A stretch of 64,000 nucleotides of DNA from Pseudomonadota bacterium (lineage in GTDB: Bacteria; Pseudomonadota; Gammaproteobacteria; Pseudomonadales; Pseudohongiellaceae). Position 1 is the stretch's first letter; each line of letters starts with the position of its first letter. Where the stretch lies: contig JAQCKF010000013.1 in the NCBI GenBank assembly GCA_027592275.1, forward strand, positions 1 through 64,000. Direction: 5' to 3'. The notes beneath the pieces were generated by a model, which was not told where the DNA came from, did not search any database, and saw nothing but the letters and a program-made list of their open reading frames with translations. The position numbers and the translations under genes were made by a program. This document shows positions 9,878 to 18,739 of this stretch, piece by piece.

Positions 9878-12181
9878 TTACGACAATCCTTTGGTTCGTC
9901 TGCTTACCCAATCCACACAGAGTAGTAGAATTAATAGGGCTAACAACCAGGGCCGATCCCAAAGGTCTATCTGTACTTCGCGAGAATAGGCATTCGGAGT
10001 AAACTCGATCGTATTAGCCAATTCGCTAGCTGCCGCCAAATTAAAATAGCTGCCGCCACTAACCTCGGCAATGCGAGCCAGAAGACCGCTGTCGAGTTCG
10101 GCGTTTGTGTATTCACGCAATGACGGTGTAACCACGAAGGCCGCCGTTTTCTCTGCGCTGGAATCGTTAGTCTCTCCCGCGGCACTCGCCACATCTACGA
10201 GCAAGCTATAGACCCCTTCTTCTTCGGCTATAAAGTTCGCTCTATAGACACCGTCTTCTTCAATATCCCATTCCATAGGAGCATCGATTAATTCTTCGAG
10301 AGGGTTCGAAGTCTGCATCCACAGCGTCGCGTCGTTGTCCGCTTCATACTCTTTATTGAGCACGACCGCCCTTACGTTGACTTCATCACCAACGTTATAG
10401 AATTCACGATCGAACTCAATAGTAATTCGTTCTGGGGCCGAGACGGCTAGCCAACGCAATATCTGACGCCAGAGTGTTTCGTGGGACTCATCTGCCGCGG
10501 GCAGCATCATTTGCCAACGCCACGTACTTGCTGTGGTCAAGGACATGCTGCGACCCGAGCCATAGCGCTGCGATGCGAGAAGCGGAAGCGCCTGATTCTG
10601 GTATTGCAGCAAGGGATGCTCTAGTAATACTTCCGCGCCGGGCTTGATCCGACCGGTTACATAAGTACCCTGTAGCTCAGGTAACTGTCGCCACAGTGCT
10701 TGATTCTCTGAATCATCGGCGGAGAGACGAAGCAAGGGTGAGAACTCGCCGTTGCGAGTGAGTCGCGGATAAAAGAGTTCTCCAGTAGGATGATCTCCGC
10801 GGCGAATCCCGCCACGCAGATGAGCAGGCAAGAAGCTCTCTTCGACAAGGGTAATAGGGAGAATATCGGCTATTGGACTCCCAATGAATTCTTCATCTAC
10901 CATTCCACTCATCAGAAAACCGCCGCCTCGTTCGGCGACGAAATCTTCTAGCATTTGCAGTTGGTCAGCATCGAAGAAATCGAACTCTATGTCCCCCAGC
11001 ACGATCGCTTCATACTCAAATAACTCCTCGCGATCCTCAGGAAAACCACTACTAAGTTCTGTAGCCGATTCAATACCTTGACGATAGTATTTTTCTGGTC
11101 CCGTTTGCAGATAGGTTGCCAGGTGGAGTGAATTATCTCCGGACACCGCACGGCGTATAAACTTGTATTCGTTGCGTGGGTGGCCTTCTAAATAAAGTAT
11201 GTCCAACGCTTCTTTCTCAGTATTATCAACCAAAAAACTGTAACTGTTGTTCTTGTCGATGATCTCACCGGTCTGCAATTCGACATTTAGCTCATAGACA
11301 ATCAAATCTGGGCGCTCGGGCGTTATCTCTAACTCAAATCGGCGAGTCACTCCCTCCGGGCCTAGAATGACCACGTCGGAGACTACTTGAGTATCACCAT
11401 CCATTATGGAAAGCTCGACTTCTTGCCCTTCATAGCCCTGATGATTTACTGCAACTTGCACATTGAAGACAGAACCTTTCAAGACTGTCTTCGCAGCACT
11501 CACATCAACAATACCGATGTCCTGGGGAATGTCTTCCTGTCCTACTCCAATGGTGAACACTGGTATCTGTCTGGCACCAAAATCTTGAGCGGTAGCTAGA
11601 GGATCATCATCGCTATTGTCGGCGCCGTCACTGACTAAAATTATGCCTCCCAGAGGAAGACCGTTAAGCTGATCATCAACATAACTTAAGGCCTGATCGA
11701 TAGATGAAGCGGTGCCTTCTTCACTTAATTCCTCTATACCAGCTATTCGCTGCGTCTGGTTATCGAAACGAAAAGTGCGAATCTGGAAAGACTCAGAAAG
11801 TTCATCGAGTAGACCGTTTTCATAGAGTTGTTCTTCGACAGCGGCCTGCCGAGTTTGCCCATCAGGAAGGTCAGCGATGGACATACTCTGCGAATCATCG
11901 ATTAATACAGCGAGGTAAGTTTCTTGTGGCGAAACCTGCAACGAAGTCACTACCGGTCTTAACAAACAGAACAGAAGTAGCACCAACACACTAGAACGTA
12001 TGCCGATGAAGAAAGCCTTCCAAGGAGTGCTGAGCTGCCTTGTTGTTTTGCGATAGGAAAACCAGACTCCAATCGTAATAAACACAACCAACAAGGTAAA
12101 TAGCCACGGGCTAATGCCGTAAGCAAAAGTGAATGTGCCGTCGTCGAGAGCTGTCAAAAAGTTAGGTTGTGAGTATGCCAT
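9878..12181 (-). CDS. VWA domain membrane protein with amidotransferase-like domain
   Basis: Two N-terminal membrane helices (about 16-38 and 52-72) precede a VWA domain with MIDAS motif IDDSQSM near residue 98 and GGIILVSDGADNSDDD. The middle contains beta-sandwich segments and a class I glutamine-amidotransferase-like fold (LEDFVAERGGGFLMSGMVDE) of the kind seen in large Bat-cluster proteins. The C-terminus returns to the membrane with WLLALLILLLCVDWVSRR. The start is two bases after the DUF4175 stop, so the two are translationally coupled. This is the second membrane VWA protein of the operon and presumably another MoxR client or partner. Confidence 0.87.
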   Translation of the reverse strand: MAYSQPNFLTALDDGTFTFAYGISPWLFTLLVVFITIGVWFSYRKTTRQLSTPWKAFFIGIRSSVLVLLLFCLLRPVVTSLQVSPQETYLAVLIDDSQSMSIADLPDGQTRQAAVEEQLYENGLLDELSESFQIRTFRFDNQTQRIAGIEELSEEGTASSIDQALSYVDDQLNGLPLGGIILVSDGADNSDDDPLATAQDFGARQIPVFTIGVGQEDIPQDIGIVDVSAAKTVLKGSVFNVQVAVNHQGYEGQEVELSIMDGDTQVVSDVVILGPEGVTRRFELEITPERPDLIVYELNVELQTGEIIDKNNSYSFLVDNTEKEALDILYLEGHPRNEYKFIRRAVSGDNSLHLATYLQTGPEKYYRQGIESATELSSGFPEDREELFEYEAIVLGDIEFDFFDADQLQMLEDFVAERGGGFLMSGMVDEEFIGSPIADILPITLVEESFLPAHLRGGIRRGDHPTGELFYPRLTRNGEFSPLLRLSADDSENQALWRQLPELQGTYVTGRIKPGAEVLLEHPLLQYQNQALPLLASQRYGSGRSMSLTTASTWRWQMMLPAADESHETLWRQILRWLAVSAPERITIEFDREFYNVGDEVNVRAVVLNKEYEADNDATLWMQTSNPLEELIDAPMEWDIEEDGVYRANFIAEEEGVYSLLVDVASAAGETNDSSAEKTAAFVVTPSLREYTNAELDSGLLARIAEVSGGSYFNLAAASELANTIEFTPNAYSREVQIDLWDRPWLLALLILLLCVDWVSRRTKGLS

Positions 12182-12183
12182 TG

Positions 12184-15100
12184 CTACTGATCTGTATTCG
12201 CTGATCCCTGGTTCTCAGACAATACACGATAATATTCTTCCACAAGATCTCGGTATTCATCAGGGATATCTTCATCAACGGTGGCGTACAATTTGTTGTT
12301 GATGTTATCCAACTCTGCCTGCGCGCGCAGTGCTCCCTCGAGTTCTGTTATCGGTTGGAGTAGTTGTCTAAATAGTTCTGGTTGATTGAGAAAGTCTTCG
12401 ATATCTTGCTGCGTCAATTGCTGGCGAATCGATCTGGCATTGCCAATATTATTCGGCGTACCTTGAGCACCTGCACGTCCGAGTGTACCTGGTTGCTGTT
12501 CACTGCCCGAGCCACTTCCTTGGCCTTGTTGACCCTGTTGACCTTGTTGACCCTGTTGACCTTGCTGGCCTTGTTGACCCTGCTGCCCTCGCTGCTGGCC
12601 CAATTGACCTTGCTGACCTGACTGATTACCTCCAGCACGCGCTTGATCTTGCAATTGCTGCGTCAGTTGCTGCGCTAGTTGCTGCGTCTGCTCCAATTGC
12701 TCGCGCATCTCCCGTAACGATGGCACCTCGCCTCCTGATTCCTGCCCTGCCTCATTGAACGCTAATGCCTGTTGCTCGAGATCTTCCACCTGCTGACGCA
12801 ATTGCGCAGCATCGCTTGCCACCTGTTGTACTTGATCTGACGCAGAGTCTCCGCTAGAGGGATTCAATGCAGCAAGGCTCTGCGCGAATTCTTCAATCGA
12901 ACCCTCGAGTTCCTGTTCTATGTCTACCGATAGATTCACCATGCCATTGCGCAAGACGCGGTTGCTGGTCTGCATCTCTTCGCGAAGCGGTCCGAGTTCA
13001 CGGCTCGCTGCCTGCGCTTGGGACATCAAACGCTGATCTTCGTTGTCACCACGAGCAATGATCGCTCTAAGCATGACCTCAATTTCTTTTAGATCTTTTT
13101 GCTGTTGCTGCTGCGCCTCGATGAGGCCCTGCAGATCGGCATCATCGCGAACGGCTTGTCGCGTCTGCCCAAGCCCCTGCTCTCGGATAGTTTCCTGCAA
13201 GCTATCCTGCAGATCTCGTTGCTGTTGCAGCAGTTGCTGACCGCGCTGACCAAGATTCTGCGCAAGCTGATTCACAGAGCGCTCGGACTTTTGACTCATC
13301 TCACGTTGCTGCTCGCGTAGATTTTCCAACGCCTTCTGCGATCTGGCTGCTGCAATTGCTGCCGTCTCACTCTGAGAGGCTTCCTGCATTTGCTGTGCTG
13401 CTCGCTGTAAGGCCGTCTGCGGCTGCTGCTGTTGCCCGCCACTAGCGCTGCCGGATGAAGACGCGGCACTACTCGATTGTGCCTGTGATTGAGATTGAGA
13501 TTGAGATTGAGAGGAAGCTTGCTGGCTTTGCTGTTGTGATTGAGAGCCTTGTTGACCGCGATTCAACTGCTGAGCTAACTGCTCCACCTCACGGCTGAGC
13601 TGCTCTTGCTGACGCATTAGGCGCTCTAACTCGCGTCGCTTCTGCTCCTGTGTCATTTGTTCTTCGCGTCTGGCTAGATTACGCTGCGCACGAGTCAGAC
13701 CTTCTTGTCTGCGCGCTAATTCTTCCAGCTTGTTCGCTTCTTCGGTTTCCTGCTGCGAGCCGCCACCCCCGCCGGCACTATTTGGTGTCTCGTAGCGATT
13801 TTCAAGCTGCCCCATCTCCATCTCGAACAGCTCGCGAAGATCTTCACGCTCCTGTTGCGCACCACCACCGCCGCCACCACCACCGCCTTGCTCCATGGAG
13901 ATATTGGTGCGATTGATATTCGCCTCAGCCTTCAATACATATTGAAGTGCTAGCTGCTCGGGTTTCAGGGCACTGTTGATCTGCTCCTTACCAAGCTCGT
14001 CCGCCGCCTGGTTCATTTGATCTATGGCCAGTGAAAGGTTTTCTACAGCGGCATCGTAGCTCGCATCGGAGAAACTGACACGCTCGGCAAGACGGTCAAT
14101 AGATCGACGCGTCCGCTCAGTCGCCTCGAGTTGAGACTCTGAAATAATCTCAGCATCGGATGCGAATTCTTCCGGTGATACCTTCGCTTGTCTGTTCTTT
14201 AGCTTCCATGTCGCCGCGATGATGTCTTTCTGTATCTGCACCAGCGCGCTGCTATCGGCGCTTTCTCCACCGCCACCGCCACCACCGCCACCGCCACCAC
14301 CGCCGGACTGGCGGAATTCCTGATCGGTGGGAATAACCTGCAGAAAGTAAATATCGGATATAACTTCAGCCGGTCCCGCAAGACCGTTGTTGTCAGCGAG
14401 AGTGAGGAAATAGCTGACGAAGTCGCCGGGCTCTACATCAAGGTCTTCCAAATAGATAAGCTCGTCGCCAGACACTTCGCGCAGATTCTGTTCGGGTAGA
14501 AAATCAACTTGTACTTCGTCCGCGCCTACAACACTGTAATTCAAGGTGAATTTACTCAGGCCATAGTCATCGCTAGCGTCAATCTCGAGTACAACTTCCT
14601 CCAAAGGCATAACATCTTGATCTTGGCCCGGTCTCTTCAGTGCCAATTCGGGAGGCATGTCTTCGATAGAGCGAATGAAATAGTCGAGCGGATTCTTACT
14701 TTGCAAATCAGAAAAATCAGTCGCGGAAATACGGTACACACCATCTTGATTCACAGTAAATTTTGCGCGGCCAATATTGCCATTCATCACTAGACTAATG
14801 TCTTCATAGGCAGGCAGTGGATTGACTTCATCTTCATCCTGGCTATAACTCTCGTCGAACTGGACGATCGCCTCCCTAATATTCTTATTGAAGGTTACTA
14901 GCAGTTCGACTTCCGTTCCTTCGGGTACTACTAAATCGCCACTGTCTTCTTCCGTGATGTCCTCAATTTCCGTGTATTCGGGATAGTCCATGACTAAATC
15001 GATTCGCTCGATTTGCGGCAGATCGAACAGGTCTATCTGATATTGCGTTGAGCTCTGCTCGCCGCGCTCATCAAAGGTGACATAGTAAGTGGTGTCTTCT

Positions 15101-15912
15101 GCCAGAGAAGGAATGAAGTAGCTATAAGTTGCGCTGTCGCTGCCACTGCCATCGCGATTCATTGTGGCGTCGCGCCAATTCACATTATCATCTTGAAGGC
15201 GCAGGTTAATCGTGCCGGGTATAGCGTTTCTAACGCGAGCTATGATCGTCACGCTATCACCGCGTTGCATCTCCAGATCACCCGGCTCAACACTGATTTC
15301 AATATCTGGCAGCACCTCAACGACCACTACCGGCTCGCTGATCGCGAATGGCCATGCCAGTCGACTTGCCGCATTGAATAGGACGTCGGAGCTAAGGAAC
15401 ATTCCCATCACTACGAAGGCAACGCCGGCCGCCGATGCAAGAGAAAGGTAGGAAGTTCTAGAAGGTACAACTGTCTCAACCTGTTGCTGTTGAATCTGCA
15501 CGTGTTCTTGAGCATCCAACCAAAGCTGTTGAATGAACTGCTGAGAAACACCGCGCTTGCCGTTCGCTAAATCCTCTTCGGTAAACTCCAGCGAGGTTAG
15601 CAGGCGCTGCTCTAAATCCGGAATATGATCTTCTACATAATGTGCGAGCTTGCGGTCATCGGTTGTCTGTCTCCCCAAAACCTGAATCAAGCGCCCGACT
15701 AGCAAACCAATACTCAGCACTGACACTGCAAATAAGATAGTGGTGCCGGTCTTGTCGGGTTCTAACCAGAGGGTCGCCGCGCTGAGCGATAAAATTAAGA
15801 CGGAAAAGGCGATAACGAAATAGCTCACCTGCTTCAGAATGAACAGGTTATTGCGACGACGACGAAGGTTCTTCAGGGTTTCGCGAAGACTATTGAATGT
15901 GGGAGACGACAT
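12184..15912 (-). CDS. DUF4175 large membrane protein with Gln/Gly-rich coiled coil
   Basis: First gene of the operon, 1242 residues. Membrane helices are near residues 25-47, 57-77 and 155-175; the N-terminal part including DHIPDLEQRLLTSLEF matches DUF4175. Ig-like beta regions follow to about residue 520. The rest is a very long helical, Gln/Arg/Glu-rich segment broken by three poly-Gly runs (about 535-549, 674-684 and 712-717), a Ser/Gln-rich patch, and a run of Gly-Gln-Gln triplets (about 1100-1130). DUF4175 proteins co-occur with MoxR/VWA genes. The coiled coil could span the periplasm or serve as a scaffold (inference). A TATATA sequence lies upstream of the ATG, but no convincing -35 box. 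Confidence 0.85.
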   Translation of the reverse strand: MSSPTFNSLRETLKNLRRRRNNLFILKQVSYFVIAFSVLILSLSAATLWLEPDKTGTTILFAVSVLSIGLLVGRLIQVLGRQTTDDRKLAHYVEDHIPDLEQRLLTSLEFTEEDLANGKRGVSQQFIQQLWLDAQEHVQIQQQQVETVVPSRTSYLSLASAAGVAFVVMGMFLSSDVLFNAASRLAWPFAISEPVVVVEVLPDIEISVEPGDLEMQRGDSVTIIARVRNAIPGTINLRLQDDNVNWRDATMNRDGSGSDSATYSYFIPSLAEDTTYYVTFDERGEQSSTQYQIDLFDLPQIERIDLVMDYPEYTEIEDITEEDSGDLVVPEGTEVELLVTFNKNIREAIVQFDESYSQDEDEVNPLPAYEDISLVMNGNIGRAKFTVNQDGVYRISATDFSDLQSKNPLDYFIRSIEDMPPELALKRPGQDQDVMPLEEVVLEIDASDDYGLSKFTLNYSVVGADEVQVDFLPEQNLREVSGDELIYLEDLDVEPGDFVSYFLTLADNNGLAGPAEVISDIYFLQVIPTDQEFRQSGGGGGGGGGGGGGESADSSALVQIQKDIIAATWKLKNRQAKVSPEEFASDAEIISESQLEATERTRRSIDRLAERVSFSDASYDAAVENLSLAIDQMNQAADELGKEQINSALKPEQLALQYVLKAEANINRTNISMEQGGGGGGGGGAQQEREDLRELFEMEMGQLENRYETPNSAGGGGGSQQETEEANKLEELARRQEGLTRAQRNLARREEQMTQEQKRRELERLMRQQEQLSREVEQLAQQLNRGQQGSQSQQQSQQASSQSQSQSQSQAQSSSAASSSGSASGGQQQQPQTALQRAAQQMQEASQSETAAIAAARSQKALENLREQQREMSQKSERSVNQLAQNLGQRGQQLLQQQRDLQDSLQETIREQGLGQTRQAVRDDADLQGLIEAQQQQQKDLKEIEVMLRAIIARGDNEDQRLMSQAQAASRELGPLREEMQTSNRVLRNGMVNLSVDIEQELEGSIEEFAQSLAALNPSSGDSASDQVQQVASDAAQLRQQVEDLEQQALAFNEAGQESGGEVPSLREMREQLEQTQQLAQQLTQQLQDQARAGGNQSGQQGQLGQQRGQQGQQGQQGQQGQQGQQGQQGQGSGSGSEQQPGTLGRAGAQGTPNNIGNARSIRQQLTQQDIEDFLNQPELFRQLLQPITELEGALRAQAELDNINNKLYATVDEDIPDEYRDLVEEYYRVLSENQGSANTDQ
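12523..12612 (-). repeat. Coding 9-bp tandem repeat (Gly-Gln-Gln)
   Basis: Inside the DUF4175 gene, about nine imperfect copies of a 9-bp unit (plus-strand form CCTTGTTGA or CCCTGTTGA) encode successive Gly-Gln-Gln triplets. Because the unit is a multiple of three, copy-number change would preserve the reading frame and only alter the length of this linker. Confidence 0.85.
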
Positions 15913-16249
15913 AAAGGCTCTTCTGGCTACAGTGAATAGGAAAACTTATATAGAACGTGTTGCTCCTCGCTAGGCGACGTCCGAAAGCGACTCAGTCATT
16001 GAAATTTGGCGCGGAAAAAGGCTAGAAGCCACAGTATTACTGACCGCGAACACTGACAGATTGTTTCATTCGTACGGTTTAACTATCCCATTAACCCGCC
16101 CGGAATTGCAAGGGCTTATAGGTGGGATTACCGCCAAAGGAGCAGCAAAATCAGCTAGTCTGAGGATTGGCCGAATGCAGCCGGAAATTGCCCGATTTTG
16201 GGCCAGATATTGCCCGAGATGAGGGCGGATTAGAGTACGTAACGGGAGC
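15913..16249. other. Intergenic region upstream of the DUF4175 operon
   Basis: No gene is supported here. It separates the Nudix gene (3' end) from the start of the nine-gene operon, both on the minus strand, so it should hold the operon promoter. On the minus strand a TATATAAG element lies about 35 bases before the ATG; no good -35 match is visible. The 9-mer ATTGCCCGA occurs twice (near 16187 and 16211). No terminator hairpin was recognised after the Nudix gene. Confidence 0.4.
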
Positions 16250-16831
16250 TTAGCAGCCCATTTCCTGCGGACGGTAATAGGTTGAATCCTTAGGAAAAAC
16301 ACGAATATCTCGTTGATTGGCATCTTCAAGCAGTTCTTCTAGGTTGCGGTGCATCTCGATATCCCGCAGCGTCACCATCGTTGGCCTCGGTAAGACCCAT
16401 TTGTCATCCGCCGCATCGGCCAGGGCATCACGTGGCGTAATCCAGCGATGCTCCAGAATTTCATCATTGTCTACCATCACTGTAACCGGCTCTTTAAGCG
16501 GGCATAGGAAGAACCAGGTGCAGAAACGCCTAGGCAGCTTTGGAGGGGTAGTCCAGTGGGCAGTATGAACCAAGTCATCGATATCGATATCGATGCCTGC
16601 CTCCTCTTTCGTCTCCCGCACTGCAGCGCGTAGCGCGGCCTTATACTCCAATCCATCGTCGTCTAGCGCGAAGTCTGCCGCATCGACGCGGCCCCCTGGG
16701 AATACCCAGTGGCCTCCGTGAAAGACTAGCTTGGAATTTCGCCTAAGTAACAATATCTCAAGATCCGTCTTGTCAGCCGTCTCTCGAATAACTACCACGG
16801 TTGCCGCCGGTACCGGTTTGATATCTGTCAT
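16250..16831 (-). CDS. Nudix hydrolase (NUDT19-like)
   Basis: A Nudix protein: GHWVFPGGRVDAADF followed after an insert by the core RETKEEAGIDI gives the Nudix box (G, RE, EE, G). The long spacer between the GG and RE halves and the WTTPPKLPRRFCTWFFL segment resemble the NUDT7/8/19 group, which hydrolyses CoA or acyl-CoA diphosphates; the substrate here is not determinable. The ATG at 16831 has an AAGGA Shine-Dalgarno just upstream, so I prefer it to the longer start at 16876. The gene stands alone, divergent from the SDR gene. Confidence 0.85.
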   Translation of the reverse strand: MTDIKPVPAATVVVIRETADKTDLEILLLRRNSKLVFHGGHWVFPGGRVDAADFALDDDGLEYKAALRAAVRETKEEAGIDIDIDDLVHTAHWTTPPKLPRRFCTWFFLCPLKEPVTVMVDNDEILEHRWITPRDALADAADDKWVLPRPTMVTLRDIEMHRNLEELLEDANQRDIRVFPKDSTYYRPQEMGC

Positions 16832-17071
16832 TGTCCTTCTGCCCACCTTGTTTCTCTGAGAAAAAGGCTGTCCCAAACAGACTAACCGAGAGGGCTATTA
16901 TAGCAATGACGCCAGCGTATTACTTCCAGCTTTTTACAACATACGGCATCACACGCATTGCAGCAGACGCACCATCAGCATAGAATCCTGCCCACATTTG
17001 AAAGAGCCTGCTGATGGAACCTATGAGAAATGGGCAGGCATACTCGATTCAGCAATAGCAGGAGAAGCAGT

Positions 17072-17944
17072 ATGAAAATCAATTTCGAAGGTCAAGTCGC
17101 GATAGTCACAGGAGCTGGTGGCGGATTGGGCAAGCAGCACGCCTTAGAGCTAGGTCGACGCGGCGCGAAGGTAGTAGTCAATGATCTGGGCGGTTCGGTA
17201 GACGGCAGCGGAGGCTCAGCCTCAGCTGCAGAGCAGGTAGCACAGGAAATTCGCGATAACGGCGGCACAGCAATGTCGAACGATGCATCGGTTACCGATT
17301 TCGAAGCAGTTCAGGCGATGGTTGATGAAACCGTAGCAAAATGGGGCCGCATCGATATTTTGGTTAACAATGCCGGCATCCTAAGAGATAAGACCTTCTC
17401 AAAGCTAGAACTAGAGAACTGGCATGCTGTTATTGATGTTCATCTTACCGGTAGTCTCAATGCAACGAAGTGTGTTTGGCCCATCATGGTCGAGCAGAAG
17501 TACGGTCGCATCATTATGACTACGTCCACTTCAGGTCTGTTTGGAAATTTCGGTCAGGCCAACTACGGTGCTGCAAAGTTAGGTTTAGTTGGATTTATGA
17601 ATACGCTGCGTTTCGAAGGTGCCAAGTACAACGTCTTCACTAATGCAATAGCCCCCATCGCCGCGACGAGAATGACAGTCGAACTGCCAGGCTTTGAGGA
17701 CAGCGCCGAGAAATTAGCTCCTGAACTCGTTACACCAGCCGTGGTTTATCTCTGCTCGGAGAAGGCTCCCAATGGCCGCATCATTCAGGCTGCTGGCGGA
17801 CGCTACTACTCTGCTGACGTCAGAGAAAATGTTGGCGTTGACCTTGGTCTAGGCGCATCCGTTGAGGATATCGAAGCAAATATCGAGACCATTCTCGATA
17901 TGAGTAGTAATGCAGGCATTCTCGAAAGAACGCCACATCGCTAG
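17072..17944 (+). CDS. SDR of the MFE-2 (R)-3-hydroxyacyl-CoA dehydrogenase type
   Basis: A short-chain dehydrogenase with the cofactor motif TGAGGGLGKQHA, the adenine-pocket sequence VVVNDLGGSVDGSGGS, NNAG, and catalytic YGAAK preceded by TSTSG. The DLGGS...AE pattern and the FSKLELENWHAVIDVHLTG segment are typical of the dehydrogenase half of peroxisomal multifunctional enzyme 2 and its bacterial homologues, which oxidise (R)-3-hydroxyacyl-CoA in fatty acid or steroid side-chain breakdown. The ATG at 17072 has AGGAG upstream; the longer start at 17030 does not. A fused hydratase domain is absent. Confidence 0.9.
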   Translation: MKINFEGQVAIVTGAGGGLGKQHALELGRRGAKVVVNDLGGSVDGSGGSASAAEQVAQEIRDNGGTAMSNDASVTDFEAVQAMVDETVAKWGRIDILVNNAGILRDKTFSKLELENWHAVIDVHLTGSLNATKCVWPIMVEQKYGRIIMTTSTSGLFGNFGQANYGAAKLGLVGFMNTLRFEGAKYNVFTNAIAPIAATRMTVELPGFEDSAEKLAPELVTPAVVYLCSEKAPNGRIIQAAGGRYYSADVRENVGVDLGLGASVEDIEANIETILDMSSNAGILERTPHR

Positions 17945-17955
17945 AGCTAATATCT

Positions 17956-17996
17956 ATTCAGGCAGATCAGGCGTCTCGCGCCTGATCTGCCTGAAT
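17956..17996. terminator. 18-bp perfect inverted repeat between convergent genes
   Basis: ATTCAGGCAGATCAGGCG and its exact reverse complement flank a 5-base loop (TCTCG). An outer pair, ATCTATTCA at 17952 and TGAATAGAT at 18001, could form an alternative stem. It lies between the convergent SDR and GST genes and extends into the last GST codons. There is no T-run on either side, so termination would be non-classical; its role as a bidirectional terminator is inferred from position. Confidence 0.6.
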
Positions 17997-18596
17997 CTTC
18001 TGAATAGATTCACGCTCATCCATCAGATCCAATAGCCCCTTAATATTTGGCAGCTCACTCAACGCATTCCAATTTAGTGCCTTCTTACACACTATGGTTG
18101 CTAGGCCTACGCTAAATCTGTAGTAAAAATCCGCGTAACTCAGCTCTTTTCCCGCCAAGTAGGGGTCAAAACTCGCCAAGTGTTGCAGCGAAGCAAATCC
18201 TTTTTCCAACTGCAGCTTAACCTGTCCTTTCAGCTCATCCATAGCCGGATTGCCGAAGAACACATCGCCATACAAGCGTCGCGCTGGCAATTCGATATAG
18301 AGTTCAAGATGCCTTATCAACTCCTTGACCTTTGCTTGGGCAAAGAGCTGCTCTGGATACAGTGAGGGGCCAATTTTCAGGCTATCGATATAGTCGATCA
18401 TGACGCCGGTTTCACTTAGGAAGCCGTCCTCGGTCTCCAAGCAGGGCACTTTACCCATCGGGCTCTTGAGCAAGAACTCCGACTCTTGATTTGGCAACAC
18501 ATGAACTTCCTCGAAATCCATTCCCTTTTCTATCATGATGGCCTTAACCATATTGTAATAGTTGCTATAGGTCATACCATGCAATTTAATTGTCAT
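17967..18596 (-). CDS. Glutathione S-transferase family protein
   Basis: The N-terminal thioredoxin-like domain carries SPMGKVPCLETEDGFLSETGVMIDYID, the glutathione-binding cis-Pro and Glu-Thr/Ser pattern of GSTs; an all-helical C-terminal domain follows (about residues 85-209). The ATG at 18596 has a strong GGGGGGA upstream, which decides it over the in-frame start at 18614. The last nine codons lie in the right half of an 18-bp inverted repeat shared with the convergent SDR gene's 3' end. Substrate is unknown. Confidence 0.88.
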   Translation of the reverse strand: MTIKLHGMTYSNYYNMVKAIMIEKGMDFEEVHVLPNQESEFLLKSPMGKVPCLETEDGFLSETGVMIDYIDSLKIGPSLYPEQLFAQAKVKELIRHLELYIELPARRLYGDVFFGNPAMDELKGQVKLQLEKGFASLQHLASFDPYLAGKELSYADFYYRFSVGLATIVCKKALNWNALSELPNIKGLLDLMDERESIQKIQADQARDA

Positions 18597-18739
18597 TGTT
18601 CCCCCCGAATTCACTATCCGTGACTGATTGGTAAATGGCTTCAGCGTCGCTGCTGACTTATTTGATCACGCACGCTAAGCTAATACCCTAAATTATGCCA
18701 GCATTATTCCGGTAATGATTTGCAATGAAAGAACCATCA

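Noticed and set aside
12519-12680. Repeats considered as a CRISPR-like array
   Set aside because: They are coding 9-bp units for Gly-Gln-Gln with no spacers, inside an intact reading frame.
193-15912. Operon read as a VWA-MoxR ternary conflict (defence) system because of the caspase-fold protein
   Set aside because: The caspase-like and TPR proteins carry signal peptides, the VWA proteins are membrane-anchored, the nucleophile Cys is absent, and DUF4159/DUF4175 point to a housekeeping envelope cluster.
16066-16329. 87-residue frame overlapping the Nudix 3' end
   Set aside because: It overlaps the Nudix gene on the same strand in another frame, has no Shine-Dalgarno and no recognisable sequence.
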